DNA of 9,221 bases from Acidobacteriota bacterium. GTDB lineage: Bacteria > Acidobacteriota > UBA6911 > RPQK01 > DATIPO01. The position numbers and the translations under genes were made by a program. Location of the stretch: NCBI GenBank assembly GCA_028277865.1, contig JANQFM010000804.1, positions 1 through 9,221 of the forward strand, in the 5' to 3' direction. Below are positions 1-6,133 of the stretch, in pieces (position 1 is the first letter of the stretch; each line of letters starts with the position of its first letter). The notes below the pieces were generated by a model, which searched no databases, had not been told where the DNA came from, and saw only the letters and a program-made list of their open reading frames with translations.

Positions 1-84
1 TGCGCACCAGCGCCTGGGCATGAGATCCTTTCTAGGTTTTTTGTTCGCCCATTTTGGGAATTGGCTTAATGGGATGAGGCGTCG
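1..84. other. Window edge, no assigned gene
   Basis: The first 84 bases are too short to assign. One forward frame stays open from base 2 to a TGA at 86-88 that would overlap the next start as ATGA, which could be the end of an upstream gene. A second frame is also open to base 69, so no choice can be made. The GGGATGAGG at 71-79 supplies the ribosome-binding site of the FGE-family gene. Confidence 0.4.
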
Positions 85-978
85 ATGAAAGTAATGCACT
101 TCCTTTCGGTCCTGGCGGCACTGGCGGGTGGATTTGTACTGCTGGCTTGCCAGACATCCCGGCAGGAAGGGATGGTCTTGCTGGAGGGAGGCGAGTTCCA
201 GATGGGATTCGAAGGAGGCGAGGAGGATGAGCAGCCAGTCCATACAGTCTTGCTGGATCCCTTCTGGCTCGACCGCCGTGAAGTCAGCAACCGGCAGTTC
301 GCTGCCTTCGTCGAGGCCACCGGTTACGTCACCCAGGCAGAGAAGGATGGTTACTCCTGGTGTTTTTTGCCTGGCGGGACGGATTTTGAAGCAGTATCAG
401 GAGCGGATTGGAGGCATCCCGAAGGGCCGGATTCCTCTATCGGCGATCGAATGGACCATCCGGTCGTTCACGTCAGCTGGCAGGATGCTTCTGCTTACGC
501 CGGCTGGGCTGGAAGGCGCCTGCCCAGCGAAGCGGAATGGGAGTACGCAGCCCGATCCGGGGGCAAGGCACACGTGTCGGCCTCGGAACACGCAGGCTCC
601 GGCCCCTCGCCCCAGGCGATCAAGCAGGTGTCGGCCAATGTCTGGCAAGGGAAGTGGCCCCAAAGCAACCTGGAAAGCGACGGCTACTTTCTGACTGCTC
701 CTGGGGCGAGCTTTGCCGCCAATGAGCTGGGCCTTTTCGACATGATCGGCAACGTCTGGGAATGGTGCTCGGACTGGTATGCTTCGGACTACTATCGCCT
801 GTCGCCCACACGGGATCCGCGCGGCCCGTCGTTTGGAGAGAACCGGGTCTCGCGCGGAGGCAGCTGGTTTTGCAACCCCGACTACTGCGGCGCCTATTCC
901 AGCCACTTCCGAGGCGCCAGCCCGCCCAGCCACTCCTTCAACAACGTCGGCTTCCGCTGTGCCGCCGATGCCCCATAG
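85..978 (+). CDS. Formylglycine-generating enzyme family (SUMF1/FGE-sulfatase) predicted lipoprotein
   Basis: FGE oxidises the cysteine of a C-x-P-x-R motif in type I sulfatases to formylglycine, using copper and O2. The 297-residue product starts with a signal peptide ending in a lipobox-like LLA-C22, so the mature protein is probably lipid-anchored outside the inner membrane; Gln at +2 does not signal inner-membrane retention. The rest reads along the family: EGGEFQMG (35-42), WRHPEGPDS (109-117), DHPVVHVSW (124-132), RRLPSEAEWEYAAR (144-157), ANVWQGKWP (184-192), GNVWEWCSDW (222-231), RGGSWFCNPDYC (257-268), NNVGFRCAAD (286-295). C263 and C268 match the catalytic CxxxxC pair of true FGE, which many SUMF1-domain relatives lack. 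The stretch usually carrying a (P/V)WG(D/N)E motif reads VSASE (164-168). GAGG at 76-79 precedes ATG 85. No sulfatase target is visible here. Family is secure; true FGE activity is likely but unproven. Confidence 0.9.
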   Translation: MKVMHFLSVLAALAGGFVLLACQTSRQEGMVLLEGGEFQMGFEGGEEDEQPVHTVLLDPFWLDRREVSNRQFAAFVEATGYVTQAEKDGYSWCFLPGGTDFEAVSGADWRHPEGPDSSIGDRMDHPVVHVSWQDASAYAGWAGRRLPSEAEWEYAARSGGKAHVSASEHAGSGPSPQAIKQVSANVWQGKWPQSNLESDGYFLTAPGASFAANELGLFDMIGNVWEWCSDWYASDYYRLSPTRDPRGPSFGENRVSRGGSWFCNPDYCGAYSSHFRGASPPSHSFNNVGFRCAADAP

Positions 979-1057
979 TTTCGCGCCAAGACGCAAAGTC
1001 CGCAAAGTCAGAAGGCAGCCATTCTTACTTTGTGTCCTTGGCGTCTTTGCGCGAAAC
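978..1057. repeat. Imperfect 30-bp inverted repeat filling a convergent intergenic gap
   Basis: The left arm (978-1007) and the reverse complement of the right arm (1028-1057) match at 25 of 30 positions, both starting GTTTCGCGC, with a 20-bp loop. The element begins at the last base of the FGE-family stop codon and ends one base before the apt stop codon (1059-1061, minus strand), so it makes up essentially the entire gap. The left arm contains a tandem CGCAAAGTC pair (999-1007 is the second copy). A transcript from either side could form a long hairpin, so it may act as a bidirectional terminator or RNA-stabilising element, although no clear U-run follows. It resembles the element between surE and yqaA, which argues for a dispersed repeat family. 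Confidence 0.8.
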
Positions 1058-1058
1058 C

Positions 1059-1574
1059 CTAGTACTTCAGAATCGAGAACACCTCGTGCCCGTTGAGTTT
1101 TTCACGTCCGTTGAGGAATTCGAGTTCGACCATGAAGGCAAACTCGGCAATATCGGCACCCAGGTTCAAGGCCATTTGGGCAGTGGCGGCCGCTGTGCCG
1201 CCGGTGGCGATCAGGTCGTCCACGATGAGGATGCGCTGGCCGGGCTCGACAGCGTCGCGGTGGATCTCCAGGGTGTCCTGGCCGTACTCCAGTTCATAGG
1301 AGTGGGAGAGGGTCTCGGCAGGCAGCTTGCCGGGCTTGCGGACGGGCACGAAACCGGCCCCGATGTTCAGAGCCACGGCCGGGGCAAAGATAAAGCCCCG
1401 CGATTCGATGCCCAGTACTTGGTCAATGCCCTCCTGGATGTAGCGTTCCGACAGGATTTCGACAATTTGACGCAAGCCGTCCCGGTCTTTGAGCAATGTG
1501 GTCAGGTCGTAGAACAGGATCCCGGGCTTGGGGAAGTCGGGGACTTCTCGAATCTTTTTCTTCAGTTCTTCCAT
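1059..1574 (-). CDS. apt: Adenine phosphoribosyltransferase
   Basis: This enzyme makes AMP from adenine and PRPP in cytoplasmic purine salvage. The 171-residue product is the normal family length. It opens with the typical [17 protein letters not shown] (9-25), continues with the ESRGF loop (57-61) and RKPGKLP (79-85), and carries the type I phosphoribosyltransferase PRPP-binding motif [13 protein letters not shown] (115-127). ATG 1574 is chosen because an AAAGGTGA ribosome-binding site lies just upstream and the family start ([15 protein letters not shown]) begins there; the in-frame open stretch further upstream overlaps acyP and has no family similarity. Its start is 7 bases downstream of the acyP stop, so the two are almost certainly co-transcribed and may be translationally linked. 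It ends against the inverted repeat at 978-1057. Confidence 0.97.
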   Translation of the reverse strand: MEELKKKIREVPDFPKPGILFYDLTTLLKDRDGLRQIVEILSERYIQEGIDQVLGIESRGFIFAPAVALNIGAGFVPVRKPGKLPAETLSHSYELEYGQDTLEIHRDAVEPGQRILIVDDLIATGGTAAATAQMALNLGADIAEFAFMVELEFLNGREKLNGHEVFSILKY

Positions 1575-1581
1575 GGCTGGA

Positions 1582-1848
1582 TCACCTTTCGATGTTGAAG
1601 GCCGTAAATGTACCCGGCTCGGCACTGGTTTCGTCGATGTGGCGCACCTTCGACCAGGAGGGGCCTTGCTGCAAATGACGTCGGAATGACTGCAAGGCCT
1701 CTTCGGAACCCTGGGCCACAGCTTCGACTGTGCCGTCCGGGCAGTTGCGCACCCATCCAACCACTCCCAGTCGGACGGCGGCCTGCAGGGCGAAGTAGCG
1801 GAAGCCGACACCTTGAACGCGGCCGGAAAGCAGGTAACGCCGAGTCAT
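1582..1848 (-). CDS. acyP: Acylphosphatase
   Basis: A small cytoplasmic enzyme that hydrolyses the carboxyl-phosphate bond of acyl phosphates. At 88 residues it has the typical length. The signature GRVQGVGFR spans residues 9-17, with R17 corresponding to the phosphate-binding arginine, and [12 protein letters not shown] (31-42) gives N35, corresponding to the conserved catalytic asparagine. ATG 1848 gives the standard family N-terminus ([18 protein letters not shown]). No strong Shine-Dalgarno sequence is visible upstream. It is the first protein gene after tRNA-Pro and leads into apt with a 7-base gap. Why acyP and apt are paired is not evident from the sequence; no shared pathway is obvious. 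Confidence 0.96.
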   Translation of the reverse strand: MTRRYLLSGRVQGVGFRYFALQAAVRLGVVGWVRNCPDGTVEAVAQGSEEALQSFRRHLQQGPSWSKVRHIDETSAEPGTFTAFNIER

Positions 1849-1888
1849 GGCAGATCACGAGCAAAGGTGGAGTGTTGAACGCCGGTCC

Positions 1889-1896
1889 AAAAAAAA
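1889..1896 (-). terminator. U8 tract directly after tRNA-Pro
   Basis: Eight consecutive A on the plus strand read as T8 on the transcribed strand immediately after the encoded CCA of tRNA-Pro. A U-run following the acceptor and T-arm stems could promote termination or 3'-end processing, but there is no separate dedicated hairpin, and acyP starts only 41 bases further on. Termination is therefore a guess. Confidence 0.3.
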
Positions 1897-1973
<77 letters not shown>

Positions 1974-1983
1974 AGGCAGGACA

Positions 1984-2568
1984 CTAATTTATAGCATATC
2001 GGATGATCAGGAATCCACCCACAAACAACACCACTGCCAATACGGCCAGCCAATTCAAGTAGCGTTCGATAAAGGTCCGAATGCCGGGGCCGAACCACCA
2101 GATCAAGCCTCCCACCAGGCAGAAGCGGGCGCCCCGGCTGATGGAGGAAGCCAGGAAGAAGGTGAACAGATCGAGTTGAAAGGCGCCGGCTGCAATGGTG
2201 AAAACCTTGAAGGGGATGGGGGTGAAGCCTGCGATTCCCACCGCCAGCGAATCCCACTCGCGGTAAAGGGATTGGACATGCGAGTAGGAATCCTGGGCAC
2301 CGTAGAACTCGACAATGGGGCGTCCCAGCCTCTCGTAGAACTCCAGTCCGATCCAGTAGCCGATTCCCGCCCCGATGACCGAGCCCGCCGTGGCGATGGC
2401 CGCGAACCAGAGCGAACGCTTCGGATTGGCCACCGCCAAGGCGATGAGCAGAAAGTCGGGCGGCACGGGGAAGAAGGAGGATTCGGCAATGGCGACCAGG
2501 AAAAGGGCCCAGGCGCCGTAGGGGCTGCGGGCGAAGCTCATCACCCAGTCATAAAGCTGCCTGATCAT
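1984..2568 (-). CDS. YqaA/DedA-like inner-membrane protein (VTT/SNARE-associated family)
   Basis: An integral membrane protein of the VTT (SNARE-associated, DedA-like) superfamily, close to the YqaA branch. Members of this superfamily are linked to lipid transport across the membrane, but YqaA itself lacks a firm function. From the chosen ATG the 194-residue product shows AESSFFPVPPD (28-38), the re-entrant motif GFTPIPFKVFTIAAG (115-129), and hydrophobic segments at about 19-48, 52-74, 108-130, 135-158 and 171-191. The start is uncertain: in-frame ATGs lie at 2604, 2589 and 2568, none with a good ribosome-binding site. ATG 2604 lies inside a repeat element, and the family-like block MIRQLYDW begins at 2568, which I prefer. 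The gene lies between surE and tRNA-Pro on the same strand. Confidence 0.88.
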   Translation of the reverse strand: MIRQLYDWVMSFARSPYGAWALFLVAIAESSFFPVPPDFLLIALAVANPKRSLWFAAIATAGSVIGAGIGYWIGLEFYERLGRPIVEFYGAQDSYSHVQSLYREWDSLAVGIAGFTPIPFKVFTIAAGAFQLDLFTFFLASSISRGARFCLVGGLIWWFGPGIRTFIERYLNWLAVLAVVLFVGGFLIIRYAIN

Positions 2569-2594
2569 GCGGGTGGGCGAGAGGGTCATGGGGA

Positions 2595-2727
2595 TTTCAC
2601 GCATGGCGCAGAGACGCAGAGGAGGCAGTGGAGAGGAGAGGGAAAATGACGGGTGTGCTACTTCCGGATTCTACTCTGCTCTTCATCCCTCATCCCCCTC
2701 ACTGCGCCTCTGCGCCTCTGCGTGAAC
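2595..2727. repeat. Second imperfect inverted repeat, between surE and yqaA
   Basis: The left end (2595-2619, TTTCACGC followed by GGCGCAGAGACGCAG) is complementary to the right end (about 2702-2727), whose reverse complement reads TTCACGCAGAGGCGCAGAG. One base is missing and a few differ. Purine-rich bases just inside the left end (GGAGAGGAGAGGG, about 2629-2643) can pair partly with the CCCTCATCCCCCTCA stretch at 2687-2701, extending the hairpin. The arrangement TTYCRCGC-n-AG-RCGC-n-AG matches the element at 978-1057, so I assign both to one family. The right arm lies inside surE and the left arm contains the furthest-upstream ATG of the yqaA-like gene. Confidence 0.7.
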
Positions 2728-3478
2728 TCTCTTGCCGCTCGTCCTCTTGGCTGAAGAAGATCAGGGTGCGGTAGTCGGTGTGGTCGCGATGCATGGGCGT
2801 CACTGACACGGCGCCCTCCCGGATGGCGAAATAGTCGGTGTCGGCTTCGATGACCCACTCGCTGCGGTCCTGATCGATCCAGTAGTAGCTGCGCCCTCCC
2901 CGGCCGGATGATTCGGTGATGGTGGTGGTGACCCGTCGGCTTCCTTGGCGGGTGAATCGGTAGTTGACCGGCTTCCCCTCGGGGATGTTGACGTTCAGAT
3001 AGGTCCCTTGCGGAATCCGATCGGGGTAAAGTTCGCCCACCAGTTCGCGCACCAGTTGCGAGGCCCACTTGAAGCTGGGCGAAGAGGATTGGCAAACCAG
3101 CGAAGCAGCCATGGATGGAATTTCGTAAAACGCCGCCTCGCGGGCAGCCGCCACGGTGCCCGAGTAGTGGACATCATCTCCCAGGTTGGCGCCGTGGTTG
3201 ATGCCGCTGATGACCAGCCCGGGCGGTTCGCTGAGCAGTTTGCGGACGGCATAGATGATGCAGTCGACGGGAGTCCCGCTCAGGGCATAAAGATCCTTGG
3301 CCATTTCGGTGACCCGCAAAGGCTGCCGCATTGTAAGCCCGTGCCCGACTCCGCTGCGCTCTTCGTTGGGCGCCACCACCACAACCCTCCCCAGGGGCTG
3401 GAGCGCCTTCCTCAAGCTGAGCAGCCCTCTTGCGTTCGCCCCGTCGTCGTTGGTCAGCAGAATTACCGAATCCTTCAT
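2699..3478 (-). CDS. surE: 5'/3'-nucleotidase SurE
   Basis: SurE is a divalent-metal-dependent phosphatase acting on nucleoside monophosphates, linked to survival under stress. The 259-residue product opens MKDSVILLTNDDG, giving metal ligands D11 and D12, and continues with VVVVAPNEERSG (S42 in the conserved position), SGTPVDC (67-73), and SGINHGANLGDDVHYSGTVAAARE (N94 conserved), the full SurE signature. The C-terminal nine residues, SSRRGAEAQ, are translated from the repeat element at 2595-2727, so the natural tail appears to have been replaced or extended by repeat sequence. No Shine-Dalgarno sequence precedes ATG 3478, but a TATACT hexamer lies 14-20 bases upstream. It heads the minus-strand block surE, yqaA, tRNA-Pro, acyP, apt. 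Confidence 0.96.
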   Translation of the reverse strand: MKDSVILLTNDDGANARGLLSLRKALQPLGRVVVVAPNEERSGVGHGLTMRQPLRVTEMAKDLYALSGTPVDCIIYAVRKLLSEPPGLVISGINHGANLGDDVHYSGTVAAAREAAFYEIPSMAASLVCQSSSPSFKWASQLVRELVGELYPDRIPQGTYLNVNIPEGKPVNYRFTRQGSRRVTTTITESSGRGGRSYYWIDQDRSEWVIEADTDYFAIREGAVSVTPMHRDHTDYRTLIFFSQEDERQESSRRGAEAQ

Positions 3479-3492
3479 AGGCCAAGATTCAG

Positions 3493-3498
3493 AGTATA
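3493..3498 (-). promoter_or_regulatory. Possible -10 hexamer (TATACT) for surE
   Basis: Read on the minus strand, TATACT matches the sigma70 -10 consensus at five of six positions and sits 14 bases before the surE ATG. A start site at normal distance would leave a leader of under about 10 bases, which would agree with the missing Shine-Dalgarno sequence (near-leaderless mRNA). I see no convincing -35 box, so this is weak. Confidence 0.25.
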
Positions 3499-3570
3499 GA
3501 CCGCCAGGCTTGGTGAGGGGAAGCTTGGACGAGGAGGCCAGGAGGAGGAAAGCAGGAAAGCGGCAGAGGG

Positions 3571-3584
3571 ATCTGGAATCTGGA
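3571..3584. repeat. Two tandem ATCTGGA heptamers
   Basis: ATCTGGA occurs twice in direct succession (3571-3577 and 3578-3584), followed by the diverged ATTTTAG. On its own this is slight, but it shares the 7-bp period with the array 47 bases downstream and with the arrays around cobU. Confidence 0.5.
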
Positions 3585-3630
3585 ATTTTAGTTGAATGCA
3601 GCGCCTTTCGAGACCTTCCGGGTGATTCTG

Positions 3631-3672
3631 CCGGTTTCCGGTCTCCGGTCTCCGGTTACCCGATTCCGGCCC
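3631..3672. repeat. Degenerate CCGGTYT heptamer array, about six units
   Basis: Successive 7-bp units read CCGGTTT, CCGGTCT, CCGGTCT, CCGGTTA, CCCGATT and CCGGCCC. The first four are close copies and the last two are decayed. The array lies in the leader region of the glycosyltransferase gene, roughly 100 bases before its start. It does not encode a protein that I can recognise. Confidence 0.75.
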
Positions 3673-3768
3673 CTCTCGAGGGCACTCCGTCGAATCAGTA
3701 GCCGTCTTTGTGGAAAGCACCACTAAGGCTCCGCCCGCGATGAAACGATATGCAGCAGAGGGGATTGC

Positions 3769-4986
3769 ATGCTGGACGGGCTGCGCATTTTGCACATCCA
3801 CACTCTGCCGGTCGTGAGCGGATCGGGGATCAATACGTTCCTGACCATGGAGGGATCCCGTCGCCAAGGCGCCCAGGTAGCCCTGGCTTGTGCCCCCGGA
3901 GGGCGTCTGGAAGATCTGGTGCGCAATCGCGGCATGAGATTTCATGCCATCCGCAACTTCGTCAGCCCGGTCTCCCCCGTGCGAGACCTTAATGCGCTGG
4001 GGCAACTCGTTCGGCTGCTGCGGCGGGAACGCTTCGACCTGGTCCACACCCACAATTCCAAAGGGGGATTCCTGGGACGCCTGGCGGCCCGCATGGCCGG
4101 AGTGCCCTTGGTGGTCCACACGGTCCATGGCTTTGCCTTCCACGGCCAGGAAAGCCGACTGCGCCGTCAGCTCTTTGTCTGGCTGGAACGCCTGGCGGCC
4201 CGATGGTGCCACCGAATGATCGCCATTTCTCAGCCCATGATCGATTGGGCCCACTGCGAAGGAATCGCCGATCGCCAGCGGATTGCCAAGATCTACAGCG
4301 GAATCGAGCTGGAACGTTTTCGGGAGGCCGCTGAGGATCCGGCACTGAAACGGCAGTTGGGCATTCGGCAAGGCCGGGTGGTGATCGGAATGGTTTCCAA
4401 GCTCTGGAAGGGCAAGGGGCACCACGTCCTGATCGAAGCCGCCTCGCGACTGGAGAGCCAAGGGCTGCCTTTTCAGATCCTGATTGTGGGAGAGGGGGAT
4501 CTGGAAGCCGATCTGAAAGCCATGGTCAAGCGGCGAGGGCTGGATGAGCGAGTGTGTTTCACGGGCTTTCGCTCCGACATACCCCAAGTGACCGCTCAGA
4601 TCGACATCGGCTGCCTGCCCTCCTTTTACGAAGGCATGGGACGGGTGGCCCTGGAGTCCATGGCGGCCGGCAAACCCATGGTGGCTTCGGCTGTGGGAGG
4701 GCTGCCCGAACTTGTCCAGGACGGCCTGACCGGCTTCCTGGTGCCGGTCGGCGATCCAATTGCCCTGGCTGATCGACTGCAGAGCCTCATTTCCGATCCA
4801 GCCTTGCGGCGCAAAATGGGAGAGGAGGGTGCCCGTCGAGCGGATGAGCAATTCTCGTCTCAGCGGATGATCGACCAGATCCACCAGGTCTACCGGCAAC
4901 TGCTGCTGGAATCTGGGCCAGTCCCCAGCGTGAGGGCTCCCTCAAAATGGCAGTCCGCCGACCAACTGGGAGGCGAAACGCCATGA
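3769..4986 (+). CDS. Glycosyltransferase family 4 protein
   Basis: A GT-B fold retaining glycosyltransferase that transfers a sugar from a nucleotide-sugar donor, probably onto a lipid-linked glycan on the cytoplasmic face of the membrane. The 405-residue protein has a typical N-terminal half beginning LRILHIHTLPVVSGSGINTFL (5-25), with HTHNSKGGFLGRLAARMAGVP and TVHGFAFH further on. The C-terminal GT4 domain contains VSKLWKGKGHHVLIEA, ILIVGEGDLEADL, VCFTGFRSDIP, and the E-x7-E motif EGMGRVALE (E288 and E296), followed by ESMAAGKPMVASAVGGLPELV. ATG 3769 follows AGAGGGG at a suitable distance. The stop overlaps the start of the next gene (ATGA), so it forms an operon with the WecA-like transferase. 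Donor and acceptor cannot be told from sequence. Confidence 0.95.
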   Translation: MLDGLRILHIHTLPVVSGSGINTFLTMEGSRRQGAQVALACAPGGRLEDLVRNRGMRFHAIRNFVSPVSPVRDLNALGQLVRLLRRERFDLVHTHNSKGGFLGRLAARMAGVPLVVHTVHGFAFHGQESRLRRQLFVWLERLAARWCHRMIAISQPMIDWAHCEGIADRQRIAKIYSGIELERFREAAEDPALKRQLGIRQGRVVIGMVSKLWKGKGHHVLIEAASRLESQGLPFQILIVGEGDLEADLKAMVKRRGLDERVCFTGFRSDIPQVTAQIDIGCLPSFYEGMGRVALESMAAGKPMVASAVGGLPELVQDGLTGFLVPVGDPIALADRLQSLISDPALRRKMGEEGARRADEQFSSQRMIDQIHQVYRQLLLESGPVPSVRAPSKWQSADQLGGETP

Positions 4987-6074
4987 TGATCTATGCGGTC
5001 CTCTTTTTGGTCGCCTTCCTGCTGACCAGCCTGCTGACGCCAGCCTCCATCGTGCTGGCCCGCTGGGTCGGCGCCATCGACATCCCCACCAATCGAAAGG
5101 TCCACCAGGGGCCGGTGCCCCGCCTGGGAGGCATGGCCATCATCGTCGCCGCTGCCTGCTCCCTGTCGGTCGGCGCCCTGTTCAACCGCTACATTCGCGA
5201 CACGGTGAGCGGCGAACTTCTAGGCATGGTACTGGGCCTGCTCATCCTCTTGGCCGTGGGGATGTGGGACGACACCCGCAACCTGGGGCCTTTCACCAAA
5301 TTGGGGTTTCAAGCCCTGGCCGCTTGCGTAGCCGTTTGGATGGGAGTGCACTTTGAATTAGCCAGCAACCCCCTCGTTTCAGAGATGCGCGACTACTTCG
5401 AATTGGGCTGGCTGGCCTTCCCGTTGTCCATCCTCTGGATTGTGGCCTTGACCAATGCCATGAACCTGATCGACGGATTGGACGGGCTGGCCACGGGCAT
5501 CGCACTCTTCACAGCTCTGACGCTCTTCTTGATCACCATCAACGGAGAGATGACCGGTGGGTCGCAAGTGGGCGGCGTGGCCTATTTCTACATCGTCCTG
5601 GCGGGCGCCACCTTGGGGTTCTTGCGCCATAACCGCTTTCCTGCCAAGGTCTTCCTAGGGGACACGGGAAGCATGTTTCTGGGCTTCACCTTGGCCTGCC
5701 TGTCGGTCAAGGGGGGGCAAAAGAGCTTCACCCTCTCTTCGATCCTCATCCCCGCCATCGTCTTCGGCATCCCCATCTTCGATTCCGCCCTGGCCATGAC
5801 GCGCCGTTACCTGAACCGGCGGGGCATCGCCAGCGCCGACCGCGAACACCTGCACCACCGCCTGATGGACCTGGGGCTCAACCAGCGCCAGGCCGTCCTG
5901 CTGCTCTACTTCATCACCGTCCTGCTGGGGATCATCGCCTTCGCCTTCACCGTGCAGCTCAACGAGCACGCCACCGTCATCATCACCACAATCGGAGTCC
6001 TGGGCGCCATCCTGGCCAAGGAATTCAACCTCTTCGGAACCCGTCGAAGGGAAATGGAGAGGCAGAAGAGATAG
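4983..6074 (+). CDS. WecA/TagO/MraY-family polyprenyl-phosphate sugar-1-phosphate transferase
   Basis: An integral membrane enzyme that moves a sugar-1-phosphate (GlcNAc-1-P in WecA and TagO) from a UDP-sugar to undecaprenyl phosphate, the first step of many O-antigen, teichoic acid or related glycan pathways. The 363-residue product is of normal length, with about ten or eleven hydrophobic segments. Visible motifs are KVHQGPVPRLGG (39-50), the metal-binding pair D96-D97 in GMWDDTRNLGP, NAMNLIDGLDGL (158-169), FLGDTGS (224-230), and the cytoplasmic HLHHRL motif (289-294) typical of the WecA branch rather than MraY. ATG 4983 is chosen because GGGAGG (4969-4974) precedes it and it forms an ATGA overlap with the glycosyltransferase stop; an in-frame ATG at 4947 lies inside that gene. 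The substrate is inferred from family only. Confidence 0.94.
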   Translation: MMIYAVLFLVAFLLTSLLTPASIVLARWVGAIDIPTNRKVHQGPVPRLGGMAIIVAAACSLSVGALFNRYIRDTVSGELLGMVLGLLILLAVGMWDDTRNLGPFTKLGFQALAACVAVWMGVHFELASNPLVSEMRDYFELGWLAFPLSILWIVALTNAMNLIDGLDGLATGIALFTALTLFLITINGEMTGGSQVGGVAYFYIVLAGATLGFLRHNRFPAKVFLGDTGSMFLGFTLACLSVKGGQKSFTLSSILIPAIVFGIPIFDSALAMTRRYLNRRGIASADREHLHHRLMDLGLNQRQAVLLLYFITVLLGIIAFAFTVQLNEHATVIITTIGVLGAILAKEFNLFGTRRREMERQKR

Positions 6075-6116
6075 TTGGCAGTTGGCAGTTGGCAGTTGGC
6101 AGTTGGCAGTTGGCAG
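6073..6116. repeat. Perfect AGTTGGC heptamer array, six copies
   Basis: Six identical AGTTGGC units run from 6073 to 6114, followed by AG. The first two bases belong to the stop codon of the wecA-like gene, so the array begins inside it. It occupies most of the 59-base gap between that gene and the convergent cobU. Perfect identity suggests recent expansion or active maintenance. The same unit in reverse orientation, decayed, is found at 6741-6766 on the other side of cobU. Confidence 0.95.
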
Positions 6117-6133
6117 ATTATAAGAGCGAAGAA

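Larger units (their letters stand above)
3479..3768. other. Divergent intergenic region, surE to glycosyltransferase
   Basis: These 290 bases separate divergent genes and should carry promoters for both. Only the TATACT near surE stands out, and I cannot place a convincing promoter for the glycosyltransferase. The middle holds heptamer repeats (3571-3584 and 3631-3672, listed separately). The right end supplies the AGAGGGG ribosome-binding site at about 3755-3761. I see no credible small gene here: open frames through it read as repeat translation. Confidence 0.6.

Noticed and set aside
541..640. Frameshift in the FGE-family gene where the WGDE motif is missing
   Set aside because: Family motifs on both sides are in the same frame and the intervening length fits. 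Neither other forward frame gives a better match.
978..1057. Insertion-sequence remnant with terminal inverted repeats
   Set aside because: There is no transposase, no target-site duplication that I can define, and only 20 bases between the arms.
1575..1811. Longer apt product starting at 1811
   Set aside because: The extension overlaps acyP in another frame and precedes a proper ribosome-binding site and the family N-terminus at 1574.
2658..3095. A 145-codon minus-strand frame overlapping surE
   Set aside because: It is a shifted frame of surE and the repeat element with no recognisable domain.
3475..4899. A 474-codon open frame on the minus strand across the glycosyltransferase gene
   Set aside because: It is antisense to a gene with full GT4 motifs, shows no family resemblance, and its end is translated from the heptamer repeats (RRPETGNRQ-like). 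High-GC shadow frame.
4947..4982. Upstream in-frame ATG as the start of the wecA-like gene
   Set aside because: It lies inside the glycosyltransferase gene; ATG 4983 has GGGAGG upstream and the typical ATGA overlap, and the extra residues are not hydrophobic or family-like.
6073..6116. CRISPR array
   Set aside because: The repeat unit is 7 bp with no spacers, and no cas genes are present.
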